Assembly (NCBI GenBank): GCA_049291395.1
Contig: JBATPJ010000053.1
Location: forward strand, 1 to 12,191
DNA length: 12,191 nucleotides
Reading direction: 5' to 3'
From: JAPUDQ01 sp049291395
Lineage (GTDB): Bacteria > Patescibacteriota > Saccharimonadia > Saccharimonadales > Saccharimonadaceae
Shown: positions 4,865 through 9,899 of the stretch, in pieces
Numbering within the stretch: position 1 is the stretch's first letter
Layout: every line of letters begins with the position of its first letter
Program-made: the position numbers and the translations under genes
The notes under the pieces: model-generated
Seen by the model: the letters and a program-made list of their open reading frames with translations, nothing else
What the model was told of the DNA's origin: nothing
Databases searched by the model: none

Positions 4865-6808
4865 ATGAAGACAAGCACCACCCCATCCAGTCAGTTCGAC
4901 GAATCTGTGCGTCCTTCTGACGATTATTTCGGCTATATCAACAACCCGTGGCTCGCAGCCAATCCTATCCCGCCAAGTGAAAGCACCTGGGGATCATTCT
5001 ACGTGCTTCGCGATCAGTCATGGGCAGTACTTCACGAGATAGTCCAAGAGTTCGACCGCGCCAAACTCTCCGAGCTCAGCCACGATCAGCGACTACTCAA
5101 GACGTTTTTTGGTACGGCGATGCATTTTGAGAGCTACCGTGCTGCGCACCTATCGTGGCTCGACGAGCAACTCCAGCAGATATATACCATCACATCACCG
5201 CGTGAGCTAGCACACTATCTCGGCACGGCGCATCGCCACAATATCAATGCTTGGTGGAGCTGCTACGTCGATATCGATGACAAAGATAGTCGCATGCAGA
5301 CACTTCGGCTCCATCAAGATGGCCTGACGCTGCCAAACCGCGATTATTATCTCGATGAGGATGACAAAATGGCGGCAATCCGCGAAGCCTACCAGGTATA
5401 CTACGAGACAATTCATCGCCATCTCAGCGCGCACGTTCAGCCCGACTGGACCACGACCTACGATATCGAGAAGACACTGGCCGCCGCCTCATGGCGCGAT
5501 AGCGAGCTCCGCGACATCCACCGCGCGTACAACCCGATGACCATCGCCGAGCTACAAACTCGCTATTCGTCGTTTGACTGGACCGCTTACTTCGACGGAC
5601 TCGGCTGGCAGCAACCCAGCGACCATCTCATCATCAGCCAGCCTGATGTCATCGAGTACGCCGTGCGCGAGCTCCACGATCGTCCGCTCAGCGAGATCCA
5701 GTCCTACCTCGCCTGGCGGCTGATCGGTAGCGTCGTCAGCTGGATCGATGAAGATTGCGCTCGGGCCGCATTTGATTTCTTTGGCACTGAGATCAACGGC
5801 ACCACCGAGCAAAAACCACTCTGGAAACGCGCCGTCATGCAAGCCGATGGCAGCGTCATCGGCGAAGCCCTCGGCCGCGAATACGCGACTCGTCATTTCC
5901 CCGAGACCTCACGCCAGGCTGTGCTCGATATCGTCGAAGCCATCCGCCGCGCCTATCACACTCGTATCGACCAGCTCACCTGGATGGGTGACACGACCAA
6001 GCAGCGCGCTCACACCAAACTCGACAATATATCGGTACTTATCGGCTATCCAACTGTCTGGAAAGACCTGTCTTCACTCCAGTTCGTCAGCGACAACCAC
6101 CTCGAGAATATGGTTACTGCTCGCGCCTTTCGGACCGACCTAGAGCTTATAAAAGTTGGCCAGCCGCCCGCTGACGAGCAGTGGGAGATGAACGCCCACA
6201 CCGTCAATGCCTACCACCACCCTAACCGTCTCGAGATCGTCTTTCCAGCCGCCATCTTGCAGCCACCGTTTTATAATCCACAGGCCAGCTATGCAGCAAA
6301 CCTCGGCGGTATCGGCGCGGTGATCGGCCATGAATTTACACATGGCTTTGACGATCAAGGCGCCGACTTCGATGAGAGCGGCAATACGAATCGCTGGCAA
6401 ACACCCGACGAACGTGCCGCCTTCGATGCCCTGGCCGCCAATATCGTCGAGCTAGCCGATGCTTTCGAGACAGTACCTGGTACCTTTCTGCAGGGCAAAC
6501 TCATCCTTGGTGAGTCGATCGCAGATGTCGGCGGCCTGCAGCTGGCCGTCACTGCACTGCAAGACACGATGGATGAAGCTGAATTCGCCGCCGAGCTACC
6601 ACATCTCTTCGAGAACTTCGCCCGCGCCGAATGTGCCCACGCCACGCCAGAGCGTCTCAACGAGCTGGCCAAAGTCGACCCGCATCCGCCGAGCCGCTTC
6701 CGCGTCAACTGCGTCGTGAATCACATCGATGACTTTTATGACACGTACGACGTCACGAAAGATGATGGCTTGTATTTGCCGCCAGAGAAGCGCGCCAAGA
6801 TCTGGTAA
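4865..6808 (+). CDS. pepO: M13 family zinc endopeptidase (neprilysin/PepO-like)
   Basis: A 647-residue enzyme, close to the usual bacterial PepO length, which should cut oligopeptides internally. The zinc site is HEFTH (H489, E490, H493) with E550 in ESIADVGG, the family's ENxADxGG motif with N changed to S. The substrate-binding region reads VNAYHHPNRLEIVFPAAILQ, where most relatives have NAYY. The C-terminus closes with FRVNCVVNH...LPPEKRAKIW, the family ending with Cys in place of Gly. No signal peptide or N-terminal membrane anchor is seen, so it is probably cytoplasmic, as with lactococcal PepO. It follows the M1 aminopeptidase by 21 bp, pairing endo- and exopeptidase activities. Its 3' end meets the convergent rnhB-yraN gene with a gap of only six bases. 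Confidence 0.93.
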   Translation: MKTSTTPSSQFDESVRPSDDYFGYINNPWLAANPIPPSESTWGSFYVLRDQSWAVLHEIVQEFDRAKLSELSHDQRLLKTFFGTAMHFESYRAAHLSWLDEQLQQIYTITSPRELAHYLGTAHRHNINAWWSCYVDIDDKDSRMQTLRLHQDGLTLPNRDYYLDEDDKMAAIREAYQVYYETIHRHLSAHVQPDWTTTYDIEKTLAAASWRDSELRDIHRAYNPMTIAELQTRYSSFDWTAYFDGLGWQQPSDHLIISQPDVIEYAVRELHDRPLSEIQSYLAWRLIGSVVSWIDEDCARAAFDFFGTEINGTTEQKPLWKRAVMQADGSVIGEALGREYATRHFPETSRQAVLDIVEAIRRAYHTRIDQLTWMGDTTKQRAHTKLDNISVLIGYPTVWKDLSSLQFVSDNHLENMVTARAFRTDLELIKVGQPPADEQWEMNAHTVNAYHHPNRLEIVFPAAILQPPFYNPQASYAANLGGIGAVIGHEFTHGFDDQGADFDESGNTNRWQTPDERAAFDALAANIVELADAFETVPGTFLQGKLILGESIADVGGLQLAVTALQDTMDEAEFAAELPHLFENFARAECAHATPERLNELAKVDPHPPSRFRVNCVVNHIDDFYDTYDVTKDDGLYLPPEKRAKIW

Positions 6809-6814
6809 AAATTC

Positions 6815-7777
6815 TCACGTCACATTCTCAATAAACCGTGTAACCGTCATGTCCTCACCCATCACTTCGATCACGCTGAGCTGTGCATCGTGTTCACCAT
6901 ATGTATGAAGCCAGAGTTTGGCGGCAAAGGTCATTTGGTTTAATTTCTTCGGCGTGATAGCTGCGACGCCCCCACCTTGCTCGCCGCCACGGCGATATTT
7001 GACCTCGACGAAGTGAACGACCGACCGACGAACCGCCACGATATCGATCTCGCACCATTTGGTCTTCCAGTTTCGCTCGATAATTTCAAAGCCGTGATGC
7101 TCAAGATATTCACTAGCAGCGTCTTCAGCATGGTCGCCAATCGATCGACTCGTCGGCTTGTCACCCTGACTTTTCCGATCTAAATTTGCAGATGATGCAT
7201 CTTTTAGCACCTGCGAATCTATGCCATACAGTGATTTGAGCGGCTCAAACGACATCCGATGAATCGGCGTCGCGCCGAGTTGTTCGATGGCTGTGCGATG
7301 AGTGGCGGCACCGTAGCCGACATGCCCGGCGAAGCCATAGCCAGGAAATACCTGGTCGCAGAGCGCCATGTAGTGATCACGCGCCACCTTTGCGATCACC
7401 GATGCCGCACTGACACTTGGCACCAGCAGGTCGGCTTTCTTCATGAGAGTCACCCTCGGGTCATCGATCAGCTTGATCGTACCATCGATGATGATCTGAT
7501 CGACATCACTGAGGTCGATCTCGTCGAGCGCGCGGCGTGAAGCAAGCCTGAGAGCGCCACTGAGGCCGATATGGTCGATATCGCGAGCACTCACCCAGCC
7601 GATACCGACCAGCGGCGCGACGCGTTTGATCTCAGCAGATAGCACCTCTCGTTTTTTCTTCGACAAAAGTTTGCTATCGGTCAGACCAGTAATTTCAGCC
7701 CCGCCGAGCGCAACCGCCCCCACCACGAGCGGCCCCGCCCACGAACCACGACCAACTTCGTCGATACCAACGATCAT
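6815..7777 (-). CDS. rnhB: Fused ribonuclease HII and YraN (UPF0102) nuclease-like protein
   Basis: A 320-residue fusion. Residues 1-190 are RNase HII, which cuts RNA in RNA-DNA hybrids and single ribonucleotides in DNA. The metal ligands are visible: D6 and E7 in GIDEVGRG, D98 in IIIDG, D116 in KADLLVPSVSAASVIAKVARD. A linker of about 20 residues rich in Ser, Lys and Asp follows. Residues 213-320 are a YraN domain with GDHAEDAASEYL, EIDIVAV (E243, D245) and FVEVKYR (E258, K260), the endonuclease-fold motifs of UPF0102. The function of YraN is unsettled. rnhB and yraN are often adjacent, commonly near rplS, so the fusion follows known gene order. No frameshift separates the halves. The start at 7777 gives the normal RNase HII N-terminus but has no clear Shine-Dalgarno. 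Confidence 0.95.
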   Translation of the reverse strand: MIVGIDEVGRGSWAGPLVVGAVALGGAEITGLTDSKLLSKKKREVLSAEIKRVAPLVGIGWVSARDIDHIGLSGALRLASRRALDEIDLSDVDQIIIDGTIKLIDDPRVTLMKKADLLVPSVSAASVIAKVARDHYMALCDQVFPGYGFAGHVGYGAATHRTAIEQLGATPIHRMSFEPLKSLYGIDSQVLKDASSANLDRKSQGDKPTSRSIGDHAEDAASEYLEHHGFEIIERNWKTKWCEIDIVAVRRSVVHFVEVKYRRGGEQGGGVAAITPKKLNQMTFAAKLWLHTYGEHDAQLSVIEVMGEDMTVTRFIENVT

Positions 7778-7874
7778 GACGAAGTAGAGCTTAGATGATG
7801 GATTGTAGATGGTGGAAGAATCACAGGAGATAGCATTATGTATCTATGATAACAGATAGAGAATAGCTATGCTG

Positions 7875-7903
7875 TTGACGATAGTGACGATAATTGATGT
7901 AAT
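7875..7903 (+). promoter_or_regulatory. Promoter of unit B
   Basis: TTGACG (7875-7880) and TGTAAT (7898-7903) are 17 bp apart. Transcription should start near 7910, about 35 nt before the unit B 5' motif and 59 nt before the ATG. Confidence 0.6.
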
Positions 7904-7920
7904 GATGATGTATCGTGCAA

Positions 7921-7947
7921 CACCAGACCTGGTGCTCGCCGAGCACC
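7921..7947 (+). promoter_or_regulatory. Overlapping alternative hairpins in the unit B leader
   Basis: CACCA (7921-7925) can pair with TGGTG (7930-7934), loop GACC. GGTGCTC (7931-7937) can pair with GAGCACC (7941-7947), loop GCC. The two share GGTG, so only one can form. The second also takes the first three bases (ACC, 7945-7947) of the long-distance 5' motif, so it competes with end pairing. Confidence 0.6.
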
Positions 7948-7958
7948 TCGACAGATTG
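7945..7958 (+). repeat. Unit B 5' arm (ACCTCGACAGATTG)
   Basis: This 14-mer recurs exactly at 8335-8348 in unit C. It pairs with 8218-8231 over 14 consecutive positions, one of them G-U. The ATG follows 10 nt after the motif, so pairing would cover the place of the ribosome site. No other Shine-Dalgarno is evident. Confidence 0.8.
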
Positions 7959-7968
7959 AGAGATACTC

Positions 7969-8166
7969 ATGAATCCCTATCTGATCACTATTCTGACGGT
8001 GTATCTCATCGCAAACATCATCATCCTCATACGGGAAGGTGTGCCCGACAGTCAACCAGGTGATGAGCAGGCCTATGTCATTGTGATGCTCATCATCGGG
8101 ACCCCGGTGTTCATCGCATTTTCTCTAAAAGAACTGATGCGAAGTCGAACGAAGGCCGACGCCTGA
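7969..8166 (+). CDS. Small two-helix membrane protein, unit B
   Basis: A 65-residue protein I do not recognise. Two hydrophobic segments are clear: YLITILTVYLIANIIILI (about residues 4-21) and AYVIVMLIIGTPVFIAFSL (about 35-53). They are joined by an acidic loop (REGVPDSQPGDEQ), and the tail is basic (KELMRSRTKADA). The layout resembles the 70-residue protein of unit C: same helix count, similar spacing, and V-I-V/I-IIG at the start of helix 2. Distant kinship is possible but not shown. It has its own promoter, leader hairpins and 3' motif, and sits between rnhB-yraN and rplS on the opposite strand. Small size, membrane location and end-paired mRNA recall type I toxins, but nothing in the peptide shows toxicity. 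Confidence 0.65.
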   Translation: MNPYLITILTVYLIANIIILIREGVPDSQPGDEQAYVIVMLIIGTPVFIAFSLKELMRSRTKADA

Positions 8167-8184
8167 GCTACTTCTGATAGGTAA

Positions 8185-8206
8185 CCCGGCGTGATTCCGC
8201 GCCGGG
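8185..8206 (+). other. 9-bp GC-rich hairpin after the unit B gene
   Basis: CCCGGCGTG (8185-8193), loop ATTC, CGCGCCGGG (8198-8206), with one G-U pair. It lies 18 nt after the stop codon and has no T-tract. It occupies the same place as the UUCG hairpin in unit A, between stop codon and 3' motif, so a stability or RNase-barrier role is more likely than termination. Confidence 0.7.
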
Positions 8207-8217
8207 AGACCATACGC

Positions 8218-8231
8218 CAGTCTGTCGAGGT
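8218..8231 (+). repeat. Unit B 3' arm
   Basis: CAGTCTGTCGAGGT complements 7945-7958 over 14 positions. CTGTCGAGGTTATTT (8222-8236) recurs exactly at 8645-8659 in unit C. The identity continues beyond the paired part (TTATTT), so the conserved element is larger than the inverted repeat. A weak hairpin GGTT/AACC follows (8229-8249). Confidence 0.8.
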
Positions 8232-8273
8232 TATTTTCAAGATAAAACCACCATCTACCTAGTTTATCGCGAT

Positions 8274-8302
8274 TTGACATATATTATTTAAATTCGTATA
8301 GT
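8274..8302 (+). promoter_or_regulatory. Promoter of unit C
   Basis: TTGACA (8274-8279, full consensus) and TATAGT (8297-8302) are 17 bp apart in AT-rich sequence. It is the strongest promoter match in the window. Transcription should start near 8309, 26 nt before the unit C 5' motif. Confidence 0.8.
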
Positions 8303-8311
8303 ATCACCTAT

Positions 8312-8333
8312 CTTGGATATAGTCATGTCCAAG
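8312..8333 (+). promoter_or_regulatory. Leader hairpin of unit C
   Basis: CTTGGATAT (8312-8320), loop AGTC, ATGTCCAAG (8325-8333), 9 bp with one G-U. It begins three or four bases after the predicted transcript start and ends one base before the 5' motif, so the mRNA would begin with a hairpin. The position matches the hairpin before the unit B motif, but the sequence differs. Confidence 0.65.
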
Positions 8334-8334
8334 T

Positions 8335-8344
8335 ACCTCGACAG
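8335..8344 (+). repeat. Unit C 5' arm
   Basis: ACCTCGACAG is the exact reverse complement of 8645-8654. The identity with the unit B motif continues through ATTG to 8348. The ATG at 8357 follows 8 nt after that. Confidence 0.8.
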
Positions 8345-8356
8345 ATTGGATGCACG

Positions 8357-8569
8357 ATGGGATATTTCGTCATGGTGTACGCCGCAAGCGTCATCATATT
8401 CGTGGAATTCCTGCTTAAAACGGATGTCATCACCCGCATGATGGCCGAAAGCCGAGAGGACCGTCAAATGATGATTTGCCACGCAGTGGTAATCATCATC
8501 GGGTCACTCGTCTGGCCACTACTTCTCGCGTGGGCAATAGCCTCAATATCGAGAAGGCACATCGCATGA
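8357..8569 (+). CDS. Small two-helix membrane protein, unit C
   Basis: A 70-residue protein of unknown function. Helix 1 is YFVMVYAASVIIFVEFLL (about residues 3-20). A charged loop TDVITRMMAESREDRQ follows. Helix 2 is HAVVIIIGSLVWPLLLAWAIASI (about 42-64), and the tail is basic (SRRHIA). The plan matches the unit B protein, although sequence identity is low. Only a weak GGA stands near a Shine-Dalgarno position. The conserved 5' motif fills that region, so how ribosomes engage is unclear. The stop codon overlaps a possible 33-codon ORF as ATGA. The strong promoter, small size and two helices are consistent with a stress or toxin-like membrane peptide, which is inference only. Confidence 0.65.
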   Translation: MGYFVMVYAASVIIFVEFLLKTDVITRMMAESREDRQMMICHAVVIIIGSLVWPLLLAWAIASISRRHIA

Positions 8570-8667
8570 GACACACTTATGAAGGGCGAGAAACATGGAT
8601 GACTCGTAAAACGTCGATATATGACGCCCTAATAAATCCCTCACCTGTCGAGGTTATTTCAGCCTAA
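8566..8667 (+). CDS. Possible 33-residue ORF overlapping the unit C gene by ATGA
   Basis: An ATG at 8566 overlaps the preceding TGA and opens 33 codons (MRHTYEGRETWMTRK...) ending in TAA at 8665-8667, just before the terminator hairpin. The ATGA overlap is a classic coupling layout. It also runs through the 3' motif, giving SPVEVISA. The same frame of unit B's motif gives SVEVI, so part of the shared sequence could be coding. The peptide is unrecognised and hydrophilic. The RNA-pairing explanation fits better, so this is a low-confidence gene. Confidence 0.25.
   Translation: MRHTYEGRETWMTRKTSIYDALINPSPVEVISA
8645..8654 (+). repeat. Unit C 3' arm
   Basis: CTGTCGAGGT is the exact complement of 8335-8344. 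Together with the following TTATT it repeats the unit B 3' element. It lies 14 nt before the stem that terminates rplS from the other side. Confidence 0.8.
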
Positions 8668-8668
8668 A

Positions 8669-8693
8669 AAATCCCGCCATTTCGGCGGGATTT
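8669..8693 (-). terminator. rplS intrinsic terminator
   Basis: AAATCCCGCC (8669-8678) and GGCGGGATTT (8684-8693) form a perfect 10-bp stem. On the minus strand it runs into six T (8671-8666), an efficient terminator for rplS. On the plus strand only TTT-GAG-ATTT follows, so termination of unit C would be weaker. Confidence 0.85.
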
Positions 8694-8730
8694 GAGATTT
8701 CATCTTTCTTACTTCTTCGTTCTACCATCT

Positions 8731-8753
8731 CACAAAACGCTAAGCGTTTTGTG
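8731..8753. repeat. 23-bp perfect dyad over the rplS stop codon
   Basis: CACAAAACGCT (8731-8741) and AGCGTTTTGTG (8743-8753) are exact complements around a single A. The rplS stop codon (8740-8742) is at the centre. In RNA a 9-bp hairpin with a 5-nt loop would form about 40 nt before the terminator. It may guard the mRNA 3' end or be a protein-binding site. Confidence 0.6.
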
Positions 8754-9261
8754 CATGCGCTGCTTCCACAGCAGCAGCCTTGGCGTCAAGCTCGGCTTGT
8801 TCGGCAGCTTCTGCGGCAGCTTTGGCTTCGGCAGCCTTGGCAGTCTCTTCCTTCATACGGGCTTCGGCTGCTTCAGCTTCGAGATCGCGGACATCGTTGA
8901 CGGCCTCACGGTCGAAGTCGACACCGCTCAGGCGCGTACCTTTACCAGTGCGGGCACGGAGGTAGCTCAGGTAGTTGCGGCGAACTTTACTTCGCTTTGT
9001 GACTTCGATCTTGAGCACAAATGGACTGTGGATCAAGAAACTCTTCTCGACACCGACACCGCTCGCGATCTTACGGACGGTAATGCGGCTCGTCAGGCTG
9101 TCTTTGCGATCAGTACGGATGACGGTACCCTCAAAGATCTGAGTACGCTCTTTGCCACCTTCACGGATTTTTTGGTGGACACGAACCGTGTCGCCGCTGC
9201 GAACATCGACGACTTTATTTTTCTTCTGCTGGTTATTAACTTTTTGAATTAATGCAAACAT
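8740..9261 (-). CDS. rplS: 50S ribosomal protein L19 with a long C-terminal extension
   Basis: A 173-residue L19, a component of the large subunit at the interface with 30S. The conserved domain covers about residues 5-113: VRSGDTVRVHQKI, FEGTVIRTDRK, SRITVRKIASGVGVEKSFL, HSPFVLKIEV, KRSKVRRNYLSYLR and the GKGTRL segment. Typical L19 ends near 115 residues. Here about 60 more follow, almost only Ala, Glu, Lys and Asp, predicted to be a long charged helix or coiled coil. I chose ATG 9261, with AAGGTG upstream. A GTG at 9270 is in frame but overlaps that site. The gene has its own terminator. Its usual partner rnhB lies about 960 bp further on, with the two small plus-strand units between them. 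Confidence 0.96.
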   Translation of the reverse strand: MFALIQKVNNQQKKNKVVDVRSGDTVRVHQKIREGGKERTQIFEGTVIRTDRKDSLTSRITVRKIASGVGVEKSFLIHSPFVLKIEVTKRSKVRRNYLSYLRARTGKGTRLSGVDFDREAVNDVRDLEAEAAEARMKEETAKAAEAKAAAEAAEQAELDAKAAAVEAAHAQNA

Positions 9262-9299
9262 TGCTCTCACCTTAAATTTATATCAATAGTCAGTGATCA

Positions 9300-9328
9300 A
9301 CTATAGCAGGTTTATCTCTGTTTGAAAA
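9300..9328 (-). promoter_or_regulatory. Candidate rplS promoter
   Basis: On the minus strand, TATAGT (9305-9300) lies 17 bp from a weak TTTTCA (9328-9323), giving a leader of about 32 nt. The -35 box lies inside the 3' end of the upstream membrane protein gene. Confidence 0.4.
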
Positions 9329-9770
9329 GTCTTTTCATCATATAATAGATCACGAACACAATTAATGCGCCAAGTGTATTGGCCAGCAAATCCCATGATG
9401 CGTCAGTTATCGGCACCGTGATGATGCCGTTTTCGTGCGCCCATAGCTCGTAGAGTTCGTTGAGCACCCCGAGTGCGCTCACTGCTGCGTAGAGTATGAC
9501 TGCCTTGTACCACCACGACAGTTTGCGCATAAGCGGCATGAAATACACCCACAGGAGACCGACAAATACCCCGCCGCCGAGGAGATGGGTCATAAATTGT
9601 GTATTCTGACCATCGATGAGTGGTGATGGATAAAACGTCGCCGTCGCAAAAATCACGCACGCGATAGTGAGGAGCCACGGACTACCATGGACGTCGTAGC
9701 GTCGATCAAGCCAGCGAGCGCCGAAAAAGACACAGAGTGGTACAAACACCAGATAGATAAGTAAATTCAT
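9312..9770 (-). CDS. Five-helix integral membrane protein, VanZ/YjdF-like
   Basis: A 152-residue membrane protein with about five helices: NLLIYLVFVPLCVFFGA, SPWLLTIACVIFATATFY, THLLGGGVFVGLLWVYFM, AVILYAAVSALGVLNELYEL and DLLANTLGALIVFVIYYMM. The pattern of an acidic NELYELW before the last helix and DASWDLLANTLGA within it resembles VanZ-like and DUF2238 (YjdF) proteins, whose conserved acidic and Asn-Gly residues lie in the same places. The biochemical role of those families is mostly unknown. VanZ itself is linked to teicoplanin resistance. I chose ATG 9770 because AAGAAGG precedes it by four bases. The frame is open up to 9857, but the -10 box at 9783-9788 argues against a longer product. 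It runs in the same direction as rplS. Confidence 0.75.
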   Translation of the reverse strand: MNLLIYLVFVPLCVFFGARWLDRRYDVHGSPWLLTIACVIFATATFYPSPLIDGQNTQFMTHLLGGGVFVGLLWVYFMPLMRKLSWWYKAVILYAAVSALGVLNELYELWAHENGIITVPITDASWDLLANTLGALIVFVIYYMMKRLFKQR

Positions 9771-9782
9771 AATACCTTCTTT

Positions 9783-9788
9783 AGTATA
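9783..9788 (-). promoter_or_regulatory. -10 box of the membrane protein gene
   Basis: On the minus strand TATACT lies in GGGGTATACTAAAG, 12 nt before the ATG at 9770. The predicted transcript start would fall within or just after the AAGAAGG ribosome site, so the leader is very short. No good -35 is seen. The 36-bp dyad at 9815-9850 lies just upstream. Confidence 0.45.
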
Positions 9789-9814
9789 CCCCGACCCACA
9801 GGAACCCAGAAAGT

Positions 9815-9850
9815 GTTTACTTTTTCGAACGATCGTTACAAAAAGTAAAC
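9815..9850. promoter_or_regulatory. 36-bp near-perfect dyad between divergent genes (candidate operator)
   Basis: GTTTACTTTTT (9815-9825) and AAAAAGTAAAC (9840-9850) are perfect complements. The centre AACGATCGTT (9828-9837) is itself a palindrome on the same axis, so 16 of 18 positions pair. It lies between the divergent promoters of the membrane protein and malic enzyme genes. GATCGTT recurs exactly 40 bp away at 9871-9877, just upstream of the malic enzyme -10 box. A dimeric regulator site is the likeliest reading. Confidence 0.6.
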
Positions 9851-9887
9851 TAACCATCTGTCACCATAATGATCGTTCATCGCCTGG

Positions 9888-9893
9888 TATACT
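9888..9893 (+). promoter_or_regulatory. Extended -10 box of the malic enzyme gene
   Basis: TGGTATACT is an extended -10 (TGN-TATACT) ending 6 nt before the ATG. The predicted start falls on the A of the ATG at 9900. A GGGAGG sequence abuts the ATG but is too close to serve as a ribosome site. The 11-mer GGTATACTGGG matches the M13 peptidase promoter. Confidence 0.6.
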
Positions 9894-9899
9894 GGGAGG

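Noticed and set aside
6170..6178. Second hammerhead core (CTGACGAG within the M13 gene)
   Set aside because: No stem II plus GAAA follows, and it lies in conserved coding sequence. The same holds for GCTGACGAG near 10965.
7869..8063. 64-codon ORF starting before the unit B promoter and overlapping its gene
   Set aside because: Its ATG lies upstream of the -35 box, and its His/Arg-rich end is a shadow of the membrane protein. The motif reads LDRL in this frame and also in one frame of unit C, but the unit A motif does not, so RNA pairing explains it better than a shared peptide.
8181..8250. Integron-type attC site after unit B
   Set aside because: The hairpin and GTTATTT do not fit the GTTRRRY/RYYYAAC core pair, and no integrase is in the window.
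8583..8630. Ribozyme or riboswitch in the unit C 3' UTR (AGGGCG/CGCCCT stem)
   Set aside because: A 6-bp stem with a 36-nt loop and only weak inner pairing; no hammerhead, twister or other core that I could recognise.
8222..8653. Units B and C as transposon copies with terminal inverted repeats
   Set aside because: No target-site duplications are visible, the identity continues outside the repeat on the 3' side, and the two inner sequences are not similar. There is no transposase.
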